Counted from the stretch's first letter, positions 17,863 through 27,422 are shown. The stretch is 64,000 nucleotides of DNA from Nocardioides sp. (GCF_030150155.1 NZ_JASLGR010000028.1:1-64000), one strand, 5' to 3'. Program-made: numbers and translations. Notes: a model not told the origin generated them from the letters alone.

Positions 17863-19023
17863 ATGGATCTGCGGGAGACCCCGGCCCACCAAGAACTGCG
17901 TGCGGAGTTGCGAAGCTACTTCGCGGGCCTGCTGAGCGACGACGAGCGTCGCGAGGTCGGCGAGGTCGGAGCCGGCGGGCCCCGCTTCCGTGAGGTCGTG
18001 AAGATGATGGGCCGCGACGGGTGGCTCGGCATCGGCTGGCCGAAGGAGTACGGCGGCCGCGGGATGTCTGCTGAGGAGCAGTTCATCTTCTACGACGAGA
18101 TCCAGCGCGCCGGGGTGCCGTTCCCGCTCGTCACGATCAACACCGTGGGCCCCACGCTGATGCAGTTCGGCAGCGAGGAGCAGAAGAAGAAGTACCTGCC
18201 GGGCATGCTGACCGGCGACATCGTCTTCGCGATCGGCTACACCGAGTCCGGTGCCGGCACCGACCTGGCGTCGCTGCAGACCCGCGCGGTGGCCGACGGC
18301 GACGACTTCGTGGTCAACGGCTCGAAGATCTTCACCACCGGCGGCAACACCGCCGACTACGTCTGGCTGGCCTGCCGGACCGACCCCGAGGCGCCCAAGC
18401 ACAAGGGCATCTCCATCCTGATCGTGCCGTGCGATGACCCGGGCTTCTCCTGGAGCCAGATCCGCTCGGTCGGCGGGATCCACCCCACCGCGACGTACTA
18501 CCAGGACATCCGGGTGCCGGCGTCCGAGGTGGTCGGTGAGCTGAACGGTGGCTGGAGCCTGATCACCGCCCAGCTCAACCACGAGCGGGTCGCGCTGGCC
18601 GCCCTCGGCGGCCGGATGATCCAGCTCTGGGAGCAGACCCTGGAGTGGGCCAAGGGCAACGGCGTGATCGACAAGCCGTGGGTGCGTCAGGAGTTCGCCC
18701 GGACGCACGCCAAGCTCGAGGCGATGCGCCTGATGAACTGGAAGCTGGCCGCCGCGGTGGGGGACCACACCCTGCGCGGGGAGCAGGCCGGTGCCGCGAA
18801 GGCGTACGGCACCGAGACCCACATCGACCTGCAGCGCACCCTGTTCCAGATCCTGGGTGCCGCGGGCCGGATCCGGCCCAACTCCCACGCCGCCGTGCTG
18901 CACGGCCAGGTGGAGCAGCTCTCCCGCCAGGGCCTGGTCAACACGTTCGGTGGTGGGGTCAACGAGGTCCTGCGCGACATGATCGCGACGATGGGCCTGG
19001 GCATGCCCCGGAGCAAGAGGTGA
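17863..19023 (+). CDS. fadE29: Acyl-CoA dehydrogenase subunit, FadE29/ChsE2-like
   Basis: A 386-residue acyl-CoA dehydrogenase matching mycobacterial FadE29 along its length: LGIGWPKEYGG, FAIGYTESGAGTDLASL, DYVWLACRTDPEAPKHKGIS and the C-terminal NTFGGGVNEVLRDMIA. In M. tuberculosis FadE29 pairs with FadE28 in an alpha2beta2 enzyme that desaturates the C3 side chain (3-oxo-4-pregnene-20-carboxyl-CoA). The partner is encoded two genes downstream. ATG 17863 follows GATGAGGAG; an in-frame GTG at 17848 is less likely. It opens an operon whose five genes overlap or nearly abut. Confidence 0.9.
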   Translation: MDLRETPAHQELRAELRSYFAGLLSDDERREVGEVGAGGPRFREVVKMMGRDGWLGIGWPKEYGGRGMSAEEQFIFYDEIQRAGVPFPLVTINTVGPTLMQFGSEEQKKKYLPGMLTGDIVFAIGYTESGAGTDLASLQTRAVADGDDFVVNGSKIFTTGGNTADYVWLACRTDPEAPKHKGISILIVPCDDPGFSWSQIRSVGGIHPTATYYQDIRVPASEVVGELNGGWSLITAQLNHERVALAALGGRMIQLWEQTLEWAKGNGVIDKPWVRQEFARTHAKLEAMRLMNWKLAAAVGDHTLRGEQAGAAKAYGTETHIDLQRTLFQILGAAGRIRPNSHAAVLHGQVEQLSRQGLVNTFGGGVNEVLRDMIATMGLGMPRSKR

Positions 19024-19031
19024 GTGCGGCG

Positions 19032-20036
19032 ATGAGCGAGCAGAACACGACGTCGTACGACGACCGCCTGGCCGCCTTCGTCGGCCGCGTGCTCAACGAG
19101 AGGACGCCGGGCGCCGACCCGGTCAACGTGCCGATGATCCGGCACTGGGTCGAGGCGATGGACCTGTCCAACCCGGTCCACCTCGACGCCGACGCGGCCC
19201 GCGAGAGCGGCCGCGACGACGTGGTCGCCCCGGCCTCGATGATCCAGGCCTGGACGATGCGCGGCTACGCCAAGACGGTGCGCCCCAGCGCCGAGGCAGG
19301 CTCGGGTGCCGGCTTCGCCGAGCTGGTCGACCTGCTCGCCGAGGGCGGTTACACCTCGGTGGTCGCCACCGACTCCGAGTTCGACTTCGTCCGCGAGGTC
19401 GTGCCCGGCGACGAGATCACCGTGGAGGAGGTCGTCGACGCGATCGGCCCGGAGAAGGAGACCGGTCTGGGCACCGGCCGCTTCGTCACCACGATCAAGA
19501 CCTACCGTGACGCCGCGGGCGAGACGGTCGCCACCCAGCGCTGGCGCACACTGCGGTTCAAGCCGCGGGAGAAGGCAGCGGAGAAGGCGCCGGAGCGTGC
19601 GCTGCGCCCGCGGCCCGCCCTCAACCTGGACAACCGGTTCTGGTTCGACGCCGCCCTGGAGCACCGCCTGGTGATCCAGCGCTGCGCCTCGTGCCAGACC
19701 CTGCGTCACCCGGTCGGCCCGCAGTGCCCGCACTGCCAGTCCTTCGAGTGGGACACGATCGACGCCTCGGGTGCGGCCACGCTGTACTCGTTCACGGTGG
19801 CGCACCACCCCAAGCACCCGGCCTTCGACTACCCGCTGGTGATCGCCGTCGTGGAGCTCGCCGAGGGCACCCGCCTGATCGCCAACCTCGCCGGGATCGC
19901 TCCCGAGGAGGCCCGGATCGGCATGGACCTCCAGCTCGACTGGCTCGACGCCGACCCTGAGCTGACCCTCCCGGTCTTCCGGGCCGCCCCTGCCGCACCG
20001 CACGCCGCATCCCCTGCCGTCCAGGAGGAGAACTGA
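19032..20036 (+). CDS. chsH2: ChsH2-like hydratase subunit with DUF35 domain
   Basis: A 334-residue two-domain protein. Residues ~10-185 form a MaoC/FAS1-dehydratase hotdog domain without the catalytic Asp/His motif; residues ~195-320 are a DUF35 domain with a zinc ribbon (Cys218, Cys221, Cys232, Cys235) and an OB fold. This is the layout of mycobacterial ChsH2, whose hotdog half pairs with ChsH1 to hydrate the C3-side-chain enoyl-CoA and whose DUF35 half binds Ltp2. Both partners are encoded just downstream. ATG 19032 is preceded by AAGAGGTGAG; an in-frame GTG at 19020 overlapping the previous stop is an alternative. The stop overlaps the next start by one base. Confidence 0.9.
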   Translation: MSEQNTTSYDDRLAAFVGRVLNERTPGADPVNVPMIRHWVEAMDLSNPVHLDADAARESGRDDVVAPASMIQAWTMRGYAKTVRPSAEAGSGAGFAELVDLLAEGGYTSVVATDSEFDFVREVVPGDEITVEEVVDAIGPEKETGLGTGRFVTTIKTYRDAAGETVATQRWRTLRFKPREKAAEKAPERALRPRPALNLDNRFWFDAALEHRLVIQRCASCQTLRHPVGPQCPHCQSFEWDTIDASGAATLYSFTVAHHPKHPAFDYPLVIAVVELAEGTRLIANLAGIAPEEARIGMDLQLDWLDADPELTLPVFRAAPAAPHAASPAVQEEN

Positions 20037-21175
20037 TGGACTTCAACCTCGATGAGGACCTCCAGGCCCTGGGTGGCCTGGCACTCGAGATCCTCGACGA
20101 CCTCGCCGACACCGACCGCGTCCGCGCGGTGGAAGCGAGCGAGAGCCGGGTGGACGACACCCTGTGGGCAGCACTGGCCCAGGCCGGTCTGCTCGCGCTG
20201 ACCGTGCCCGAGGAGTACGACGGCGCCGGGCTGGGCCTGGACGCGCTCGCGGTGCTGCTGGAGGAGCAGGGCCGCCACGTGGCGGCCGTCCCGCTCTGGT
20301 CGGCCGCCGTGGCCGCCGAGGCCGTGGCCCGGTTCGGCACCGCCGAGCAGAAGGCTGCCCTGCTGCCCGGTGTCGCCTCGGGCGAGAGCCGGATCGCGCT
20401 GGCCCTGGAGGAGTACGAGGGCGCCGAGCCCGAGGCTCCGCTGACCCGTGCCGTCGCCGCGGGCGAGGGCTACACCCTGACCGGGGTCAAGGCCGTCGTG
20501 CCGACCCTGGCCGGTGCCGACCAGATCCTGGTCTCGGCCACCACCGACGCCGGTGCCGGGCTCTTCCTGGTCACCCTCACCGACGGTGCCGCTCCCGGCC
20601 TGAGCGCGACCCTGTCCGACACCACCATGTATGACCTCGCCGGTGAGCTCGTGCTCGACGCCACCCCGGCCGTCGCCGTGGGTGAGCCCGGCGGCGCCGT
20701 GCTGCCGGTGACCCTGCGGGTCGCGGCGATCGCGCTCTCGGCGCTCCAGATCGGGGTCGCCGACGGGGCGCTGGCGCTGGCAGCGTCGTACCTCACCACG
20801 CGCGAGCAGTTCGGGCGTCCGCTGGGCACGTTCCAGGCGGTGCAGCACCAGCTGGCCGACTGCTGGATCGACATCGACGCGATGCGGGTCACGCTGTGGC
20901 AGGCGATCAGCAACGACGCCGAGGACCTGCTCGGCACCGACCCGCTGCGCGCTGCCGAGCGGGCCGGCTGGGTGGCGAAGTGGTGGGCCGACAAGGCCGG
21001 CCTCGACGTCGTCCACCGCGCCCAGCACGTGCACGGCGGGATGGGCGTGGACACCGACTACCCGGTGCACCGTCACTTCCTGTGGGGCAAGCAGATCTCC
21101 TCGACCCTGGGCGGCTCCTGCGCCGCGCTGGCCGGTCTGGGTGAGCTCCTGGCCACGACGGAGGTGCGCTCGTGA
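20036..21175 (+). CDS. fadE28: Acyl-CoA dehydrogenase subunit, FadE28/ChsE1-like
   Basis: A 379-residue acyl-CoA dehydrogenase homologue resembling mycobacterial FadE28: TVPEEYDGAGLGLDALAVLL, YLTTREQFGRPLGTFQAVQH and HGGMGVDTDYPVHRHFLWG near the end. It is expected to form the heterotetrameric dehydrogenase with the FadE29-like protein. It starts in a TGATG junction with chsH2 and overlaps chsH1 by four bases. Unlike the M. tuberculosis order, chsH2 sits between the two dehydrogenase subunit genes here. Confidence 0.88.
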   Translation: MDFNLDEDLQALGGLALEILDDLADTDRVRAVEASESRVDDTLWAALAQAGLLALTVPEEYDGAGLGLDALAVLLEEQGRHVAAVPLWSAAVAAEAVARFGTAEQKAALLPGVASGESRIALALEEYEGAEPEAPLTRAVAAGEGYTLTGVKAVVPTLAGADQILVSATTDAGAGLFLVTLTDGAAPGLSATLSDTTMYDLAGELVLDATPAVAVGEPGGAVLPVTLRVAAIALSALQIGVADGALALAASYLTTREQFGRPLGTFQAVQHQLADCWIDIDAMRVTLWQAISNDAEDLLGTDPLRAAERAGWVAKWWADKAGLDVVHRAQHVHGGMGVDTDYPVHRHFLWGKQISSTLGGSCAALAGLGELLATTEVRS

Positions 21176-21612
21176 GCACCACCCGCACTCCGGCTCAGGT
21201 GAGCGTGGGGGAGACCCTGCCCGAGCTCGCCATCGAGATCACGCGCACCCTGATCGTCGCCACGGCGATCGCGAGCCGTGACTACCAGGACGTCCACCAC
21301 GACCCGACGCTGGCCAACGAGCGCGGCTCGAAGGACATCTTCATGAACATCCTCACCAGCAACGGCCTGGTGGAGAAGTACGTCGCCGAGTGGGCCGGTC
21401 CGGCCGCGGTGGTGAAGAAGATCAAGATCCGTCTGGGCGCCCCGAACTACCCCGGCGACACGATGACGATGACCGGCTCGGTCGCCGCCGTCGAGGGACG
21501 GCTGGTCAGCGTCGAGGTGACCGGGGCCAACAGCCTCGGTTCGCACGCCTCGGGGACCGTCGTCGTCGAGCTGCCGGAGTTGCCCACGACCGCTACGTCC
21601 GAGGAGGCCTGA
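21172..21612 (+). CDS. chsH1: ChsH1-like MaoC enoyl-CoA hydratase subunit
   Basis: A 146-residue single-hotdog hydratase close to mycobacterial ChsH1, including SRDYQDVHHDP and GSKDIFMNIL. Asp37 and His42 occupy the catalytic Asp-His positions. It supplies the active site of the ChsH1-ChsH2 hydratase acting on the C3-side-chain enoyl-CoA of steroids. GTG 21172 overlaps the preceding stop (GTGA), and its stop overlaps the ltp2 start by one base. Confidence 0.9.
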   Translation: MSTTRTPAQVSVGETLPELAIEITRTLIVATAIASRDYQDVHHDPTLANERGSKDIFMNILTSNGLVEKYVAEWAGPAAVVKKIKIRLGAPNYPGDTMTMTGSVAAVEGRLVSVEVTGANSLGSHASGTVVVELPELPTTATSEEA

Positions 21613-22793
21613 TGGCTACGAAGTCCCTGGCCGGATCCGCCGCGATCGTCGGCATCGGCGCCACCGAGTTCTCCAAGGCCTCGGGCCGCAGCGAGCTCCA
21701 GCTCGCTTGCGAGGCGGTCACCGCCGCGATCGCCGACGCGGGCCTCAAGCCCTCCGACGTCGACGGGATGGTGACCTTCACCGCCGAGACCAGCTCGGAG
21801 AACCACGTCGCCCGCAACGTCGGCATCGGCGAGCTGACCTTCTTCTCCCGGGTCGGCCACGGTGGTGGCGCGGCGGCCGGCACGGTGGCGCACGCCGTCG
21901 CCGCGATCGAGGCCGGCCTGGCCTCGGTGGTGGTCTGCTGGCGCGCGTTCAACGAGCGCTCGGGTGAGCGCTACGGCCTGGGCCAGTCGAACCGTGCGAT
22001 GGACGAGAGCGCCGACCGGGCGGCGTACTCCTGGATGACCCCGTTCGGCCTGTCCACGCCGGCCCAGTGGGTCGCGATGAACGCGCAGCGCTACCTGCAC
22101 GAGTACGGCGGCTCCACCGAGGACTTCGGTCGGATCGCGGTCATCGACCGGGCGCATGCGGCCACCAACCCGAAGGCCTACTTCTACGAGCGCCCGATCA
22201 CGCTGGCCGACCACCAGGCCTCGCGCTGGATCACCGAGCCGCTGCGGCTGCTGGACTGCTGCCAGGAGACCGACGGCGGCCAGGCGCTGGTCGTGGTCTC
22301 GGCCGAGCGTGCCAAGGACCTGCCGAACAAGCCCGCCTGGATCCTGGGCGCGGCCCAGGGCGAGGGCGCGGACCAGATGATGATGACGTCGTACTACCGG
22401 CCCTCGATCACGGGGCTGCCGGAGATGGCGGTCGTCGGGCGTCAGCTGTGGGCCCAGAGCGGGCTCACCGCCGACGACATGCAGGCAGCGATCCTGTACG
22501 ACCACTTCACCCCGTTCGTGCTGCCGCAGCTCGAGGAGCTCGGCTTCTGCGGTCGCGGTGAGGCCCGGCACTTCATCGCCGACGGTCACCTCGACCCGGG
22601 TGGGCGGATCCCGCTCAACACCCACGGCGGTCAGCTCGGTGAGGCCTACCTGCACGGCATGAACGGCATCGCCGAGGCGGTCCGTCTGGTGCGTGGGACG
22701 TCGGTCAACCAGCCGGCCTCGCTGACCAACGTGGTCGTCACCGCGGGCACCGGCGTGCCCACCAGTGGGCTGGTGCTCTCGGCGAACTCCTGA
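21612..22793 (+). CDS. ltp2: Ltp2-like steroid side-chain aldolase (thiolase fold)
   Basis: A 393-residue thiolase-fold lipid-transfer-protein homologue matching mycobacterial Ltp2 from end to end, for example AFNERSGERYGLGQ, NPKAYFYERPITLADHQ, LLDCCQETDGG and NTHGGQLGEAYLHGMNGIAE. Ltp2 is a retro-aldolase that, in complex with the DUF35 domain of ChsH2, releases propionyl-CoA and leaves the 17-keto steroid. With the preceding four genes this completes the last side-chain cycle. It starts in a TGATGG junction with chsH1. Confidence 0.92.
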   Translation: MATKSLAGSAAIVGIGATEFSKASGRSELQLACEAVTAAIADAGLKPSDVDGMVTFTAETSSENHVARNVGIGELTFFSRVGHGGGAAAGTVAHAVAAIEAGLASVVVCWRAFNERSGERYGLGQSNRAMDESADRAAYSWMTPFGLSTPAQWVAMNAQRYLHEYGGSTEDFGRIAVIDRAHAATNPKAYFYERPITLADHQASRWITEPLRLLDCCQETDGGQALVVVSAERAKDLPNKPAWILGAAQGEGADQMMMTSYYRPSITGLPEMAVVGRQLWAQSGLTADDMQAAILYDHFTPFVLPQLEELGFCGRGEARHFIADGHLDPGGRIPLNTHGGQLGEAYLHGMNGIAEAVRLVRGTSVNQPASLTNVVVTAGTGVPTSGLVLSANS

Positions 22794-22825
22794 CACCGAC
22801 GGGGGCGGCGCGCCAGGATGCGGCT

Positions 22826-23239
22826 ATGACCGTGACCGCGCCCGACCCTGACTCCCTCGCAGCCACCGTTGCCCTCGCGCAACGGTGGCTGCCGGCATTT
22901 CTGGAGGGGCGGCGCGCTGACGACGACGTCTACGCCGCGGTGGTGACCACCTGGCACAACATCGGCGAGCGCGAGGTGGAGATCCAGCGCACCCCCTCGC
23001 GCACCCGGCACAACGACTCCGGCGCCGACCTGCGGGTCGTCGATCCCCGGCTCCGGGTCTTCGACGGCGGCTGGGTCTTCCAGGGGACCACGGTGGGCAC
23101 CTCGGCGGCGGGTGTGGCGGTGCGGGTGCCGGTCTGCCTCGTGGTCACCGTCGAGCAGGGCCGGATCGTGCGCTTCGAGGAGTACGCCGACTCCGCAGCG
23201 ACCCGGGACCTGGCCGGGCTCCCGCAGAACGGGAACTGA
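22826..23239 (+). CDS. SnoaL/NTF2-like small protein
   Basis: A 137-residue protein whose pattern (N-terminal helices, then alternating strands with FDGGWVFQGTT and a terminal RIVRFEEYAD segment) fits the SnoaL/NTF2 alpha+beta barrel. Members include isomerases and hydrolases, as well as proteins of unknown role; steroid delta-isomerases share the fold. It is 32 bases downstream of ltp2, probably in the same transcript. No catalytic assignment is possible from sequence. Confidence 0.6.
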   Translation: MTVTAPDPDSLAATVALAQRWLPAFLEGRRADDDVYAAVVTTWHNIGEREVEIQRTPSRTRHNDSGADLRVVDPRLRVFDGGWVFQGTTVGTSAAGVAVRVPVCLVVTVEQGRIVRFEEYADSAATRDLAGLPQNGN

Positions 23240-23311
23240 GTACCACGTTCGGTCCACTGGGTGGAACGGCCGAAGCGACGGCAGCACATTTGACCGGTAA
23301 ATTCCTCACTC

Positions 23312-23327
23312 TGTGACATAGGTCACA
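23312..23327. promoter_or_regulatory. Perfect Crp/GlxR-type site upstream of pyc
   Basis: TGTGACATAGGTCACA matches all ten fixed positions of TGTGA-N6-TCACA, with 7-bp inverted arms when flanking bases are counted. It is 182 bases before the pyruvate carboxylase start, in a 269-bp intergenic region with no other gene. A TTGACC element lies just upstream at about 23290. Confidence 0.65.
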
Positions 23328-23508
23328 GGAGTGGCTGTCCGAGGGATGGGAGAAGGGCTCGCGTGCGGGCCGGCCTCGGCACCATGAAACACCGCAGGCA
23401 TCGACTGGGCGACCCCCAGTCACGCCCGCGGACGACGCCGCGCATCTGAGCGGGGTCGTCCTCGACACGGAAAATCGACACGATCGAACACAAAAGGAGT
23501 CCGATTCG

Positions 23509-26500
23509 ATGGCGCTGCGCAAGGTCCTGGTGGCAAACCGCGGAGAGATCGCGATTCGCGCGTTCCGGGCGGCTTACGAGCTGGGGGCGAAGACCGTCGC
23601 GGTCTTCCCGTATGAGGATCGCAACTCCGAGCACCGGCTCAAGGCCGACGAGGCCTATCAGATCGGGGAGGCCGGCCACCCGGTGCGCGCCTACCTGGAT
23701 CCCGAGCTGATCGTCGCCACGGCGGTCAAGGCGGGTGCCGATGCGGTCTACCCGGGCTACGGCTTCCTGAGTGAGAACCCGGCCCTGGCCGAGGCCTGCG
23801 CCGCGGCCGGCATCACCTTCGTCGGGCCGAGCGCCGAGGTGCTCACCCTGACCGGCAACAAGGCCCGCGCCATCGCCGCGGCCAAGGCGGCCGGGGTGCC
23901 GACCCTGGCCTCGGTGGAGCCCTCGACCGACGTCGAGGCCCTGATCGCCGCCTGCGACGCGCTGCCCTTCCCGCTCTTCGTCAAGGCCGTGGCCGGTGGC
24001 GGCGGGCGCGGCATGCGCCGCGTCGATGCTCCGGGCGAGAACAACGACGCGCTGCGCGAGGCGATCGAGACCTGCATGCGCGAGGCCGAGGGCGCCTTCG
24101 GTGACCCGACCGTCTTCGTCGAGCAGGCGGTGGTGGACCCGCGCCACATCGAGGTCCAGATCCTCGCCGATGGTGAGGGCAACGTCATCCACCTCTACGA
24201 GCGCGACTGCTCGGTCCAGCGCCGCCACCAGAAGGTCGTCGAGATCGCTCCGGCGCCCAACCTCGACCCGGCGATCCGTGACCGGATGTGTGCCGACGCC
24301 GTCTCGTTCGCGAAGCAGATCGGCTACTCCTGCGCCGGCACCGTCGAGTTCCTGCTCGACCCCGCCGGCAACTACGTCTTCATCGAGATGAACCCCCGCA
24401 TCCAGGTCGAGCTCACCGTGACCGAGGAGGTCACCGACGTCGACCTGGTCCAGGCCCAGATGCGGATCGCGGCAGGGGAGACCCTGGCCGACCTCGGTCT
24501 GTCCCAGGAGTCGATCCAGGTCCGGGGTGCGGCGCTGCAGTGCCGGATCACGACCGAGGACCCGGCCAACGGCTTCCGGCCCGACACCGGCGTGATCACC
24601 ACCTACCGTTCCGCAGGTGGTGCGGGCGTCCGCCTCGACGGTGGCACGACGTACACCGGTGCCGAGGTCAGTGCCCACTTCGACTCGATGCTGACCAAGC
24701 TCACCTGCCGTGGTCGCACCTTCGACAAGGCCGTGGACCGCGCCCGCCGTGCGCTCGCGGAGTTCCGTATCCGCGGGGTCTCCACGAACATCCCGTTCCT
24801 CCAGGCGGTCCTGGACGACCCGGACTTCCGTCGCGGCGGCGCCACCACCTCGTTCATCGAGACCCACCCGCAGCTGCTCACCGCGCGGCACTCGGCCGAC
24901 CGCGGCACCCGGCTGCTGACCTTCCTCGCCGACGTCACCGTGAACCAGCCGTACGGCGCCCGCCCGGCCGTGGCCGACCCGGCGCTGCGTCTGCCGGCGA
25001 TCGACCTGGCCGCCGAGCCGCGTCCGGGCTCGCGGCAGCGACTGCTCGAGGTCGGGCCCGAGGCGTTCGCCGCCGAGCTGCGCGCCCAGACCCGGGTCGG
25101 GGTCACCGACACCACGTTCCGTGACGCCCACCAGTCGCTGCTGGCGACCCGGGTGCGGACCAAGGACCTGCTCGGCGTGGCCGGGCACGTGGCCCGGATG
25201 ACCCCGGAGCTGCTCTCGATGGAGGTCTGGGGCGGTGCCACCTACGACGTCGCGCTGCGCTTCCTGAGCGAGGACCCGTGGGAGCGGTTGGCCAAGATCC
25301 GTGCCGCGGTGCCCAACATCGCGCTGCAGATGCTGCTGCGTGGGCGCAACACGGTCGGCTACACGCCGTACCCGACCGAGGTCACCGACGCGTTCGTCGC
25401 CGAGGCGGCCGCGACCGGGATCGACATCTTCCGGATCTTCGATGCGCTCAACGACGTCGAGCAGATGCGTCCGGCGATCCAGGCGGTCCGGGCCACCGGC
25501 ACCGCGGTGGCCGAGGTGGCGCTGTGCTACACCGGCGACCTGTCGGATCCCGACGAGACGCTGTACACCCTGGACTACTACCTCGATCTGGCCCAGCAGA
25601 TCGTCGACGCCGGCGCTCACATCATCGCGATCAAGGACATGGCGGGCCTGCTGCGCGCTCCGGCCGCGCGCACCCTGGTCACGGCCCTGCGTGACCGGTT
25701 CGATCTGCCGGTCCACCTGCACACCCACGACACCCCCGGTGGTCAGCTCGCCACCCTGACCGCTGCGATCGAGGCCGGGGTCGACGCCGTCGACGCCGCC
25801 TCGGGTGCGGTCGCGGGCACCACCTCGCAGCCGTCGCTGGCCTCGCTGGTGGCCGCCACCGACCACACCGCGCGCGAGACCGGCCTGGACCTCAGGGCCG
25901 TCGGCGACCTGGAGCCCTACTGGGAGTCGGTGCGTCGGGTCTACGCCCCGTTCGAGTCGGGCCTGCCGGCCCCGACCGGCCGGGTCTACACCCACGAGAT
26001 CCCCGGTGGTCAGCTCTCCAACCTGCGCCAGCAGGCCAAGGCGCTGGGCGTGGGCGACCGGTTCGAGGCCGTCGAGGACATGTACGCCGCCGCCAACCGG
26101 ATCCTGGGACGCGTGCCCAAGGTGACCCCGTCGAGCAAGGTGATCGGCGACCTCGCCCTGCACCTGGTGGCGGTCGGTGCCGACCCGGCCGAGTTCGAGG
26201 CCTACCCCGGTCGCTTCGACATCCCCGACTCCGTCGTCGGCTTCCTCTCCGGTGAGCTCGGCACGCCTCCGGGTGGCTGGCCCGAGCCGTTCCGGACCAA
26301 GGCCCTGGCGGGTCGCACCGCCCGGGTGCTGGAGACCGAGCTGAGCGCCGAGCAGTCCGCCGCCCTGGCGGCCGACCCGCGGATGACCCTCAACGAGCTG
26401 CTCTTCCCGGCGCCGACCCGTGAGTTCAAGGAGGCGCAGTCCACCTGGGGCAAGGTCGCGGTGCTCGACACCCTCGACTACCTCTACGGCCTGCAGCCGG

Positions 26501-26907
26501 GTGAGGAGCACGAGGTCACGCTGGAGGAGGGCAAGGTCCTGCTCCTCGGGGTGGTCTCCATCGGCCCCGCCGACGAGCGCGGCTTCCGCACCGTGATGTG
26601 CACGATCAACGGCCAGCTCCGGCCGATCGCGGTGCGTGACCGCTCCATCACCCCCGAGGCCCCGGCCGCGGAGAAGGCCGACCCGGCCCAGGCCGGCCAC
26701 GTGGCCGCGCCGTTCGGCGGCTCGGTGACCCCGTCGGCCAAGGTCGGCGACCTGGTCTCGGCCGGTGACGTGGTGGCGACCATCGAGGCGATGAAGATGG
26801 AGGCCTCCATCACCGCGCCGATCGACGGTCGGGTCGAGCGGGTCGCGCTGGCCGGCACCTCGCCGGTCGACGGCGGCGACCTGGTGCTGGTGATCACGCC
26901 GGCCTGA
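23509..26907 (+). CDS. pyc: Pyruvate carboxylase
   Basis: A 1132-residue single-chain biotin enzyme converting pyruvate, bicarbonate and ATP to oxaloacetate. In order: biotin carboxylase (residues 1-~455, starting RKVLVANRGEIAIRAFRAA, ATP-grasp loop KAVAGGGGRGM), carboxyltransferase (~525-800, with DTTFRDAHQSLLATR and the metal-site HLHTHDT), the PYC-specific allosteric/oligomerisation region, and a C-terminal biotinyl domain with Lys1096 in EAMKMEAS. Length is standard. The start follows AAAAGGAG. Anaplerotic supply of oxaloacetate suits a cell gaining acetyl- and propionyl-CoA from steroids. Confidence 0.97.
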   Translation: MALRKVLVANRGEIAIRAFRAAYELGAKTVAVFPYEDRNSEHRLKADEAYQIGEAGHPVRAYLDPELIVATAVKAGADAVYPGYGFLSENPALAEACAAAGITFVGPSAEVLTLTGNKARAIAAAKAAGVPTLASVEPSTDVEALIAACDALPFPLFVKAVAGGGGRGMRRVDAPGENNDALREAIETCMREAEGAFGDPTVFVEQAVVDPRHIEVQILADGEGNVIHLYERDCSVQRRHQKVVEIAPAPNLDPAIRDRMCADAVSFAKQIGYSCAGTVEFLLDPAGNYVFIEMNPRIQVELTVTEEVTDVDLVQAQMRIAAGETLADLGLSQESIQVRGAALQCRITTEDPANGFRPDTGVITTYRSAGGAGVRLDGGTTYTGAEVSAHFDSMLTKLTCRGRTFDKAVDRARRALAEFRIRGVSTNIPFLQAVLDDPDFRRGGATTSFIETHPQLLTARHSADRGTRLLTFLADVTVNQPYGARPAVADPALRLPAIDLAAEPRPGSRQRLLEVGPEAFAAELRAQTRVGVTDTTFRDAHQSLLATRVRTKDLLGVAGHVARMTPELLSMEVWGGATYDVALRFLSEDPWERLAKIRAAVPNIALQMLLRGRNTVGYTPYPTEVTDAFVAEAAATGIDIFRIFDALNDVEQMRPAIQAVRATGTAVAEVALCYTGDLSDPDETLYTLDYYLDLAQQIVDAGAHIIAIKDMAGLLRAPAARTLVTALRDRFDLPVHLHTHDTPGGQLATLTAAIEAGVDAVDAASGAVAGTTSQPSLASLVAATDHTARETGLDLRAVGDLEPYWESVRRVYAPFESGLPAPTGRVYTHEIPGGQLSNLRQQAKALGVGDRFEAVEDMYAAANRILGRVPKVTPSSKVIGDLALHLVAVGADPAEFEAYPGRFDIPDSVVGFLSGELGTPPGGWPEPFRTKALAGRTARVLETELSAEQSAALAADPRMTLNELLFPAPTREFKEAQSTWGKVAVLDTLDYLYGLQPGEEHEVTLEEGKVLLLGVVSIGPADERGFRTVMCTINGQLRPIAVRDRSITPEAPAAEKADPAQAGHVAAPFGGSVTPSAKVGDLVSAGDVVATIEAMKMEASITAPIDGRVERVALAGTSPVDGGDLVLVITPA

Positions 26908-26966
26908 TCCGGCCGACTCGCCCCCGGGCGAGGACCAGACAGGTCACAGACAGGTCAGAGACAGAG

Positions 26967-27001
26967 ACGGGGCCCGATCCGCAGTGCGGATCGGGCCCCG
27001 T
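26967..27001. terminator. Bidirectional terminator after pyc
   Basis: A perfect inverted repeat of 17 bp (26967-26983 with 26985-27001), leaving a 3-base loop in practice. It stands between pyc and a convergent small gene. Confidence 0.75.
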
Positions 27002-27041
27002 TCGTGGGTCGCCGTCGTGGCGATCACACAGCGAGGCCGGC

Positions 27042-27422
27042 TCAGTGCCTGGCGCCCCGGGGGAAGGAATCGTCGGAGCCGGCCCAGGTCGAGGGCGGGT
27101 CGCTGCTGGGGAACGACTCGCGTCCGACCTCGTCGAGGAAGTCGTCGGCGGTGGTCATGGTCGGGTCGAGGTCGAACTCGTAGGCCGGCGGGTAGAGCAG
27201 GGTCTCGGTGCCGTCCGATCCCGCAGCCGGCGGCCTCAGGTCGGTCCAGCCGTCGGTGGAGGTGGCACGGGCCTCCTTGACCTGCTGGACGCGGTCGGAG
27301 ACGAACCGGACCCCGACGCCGGTGGCGTGCTTGATCTCGGCGACGGCCTGCGTGCGCGGGCGGCTGCCGAGGTAGTAGCCGACGACGGCTCCGGCGGCGA
27401 AGGCCCAGGTGGTGGTGCGCAT
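27042..27422 (-). CDS. Small protein with N-terminal helix and ESFPSSDPP motif
   Basis: A 126-residue protein. Residues 4-20 (TTWAFAAGAVVGYYLGS) form one transmembrane helix of the kind seen in YtxH-like envelope proteins. The C-terminal tail contains DEVGRESFPSSDPPSTW, a motif found in many small bacterial proteins of unknown function. ATG 27422 has GAGGTGAG upstream; a GTG at 27431 overlapping the previous stop is an alternative start. It is co-transcribed with the next gene upstream (27428-27688). Function unknown. Confidence 0.6.
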   Translation of the reverse strand: MRTTTWAFAAGAVVGYYLGSRPRTQAVAEIKHATGVGVRFVSDRVQQVKEARATSTDGWTDLRPPAAGSDGTETLLYPPAYEFDLDPTMTTADDFLDEVGRESFPSSDPPSTWAGSDDSFPRGARH

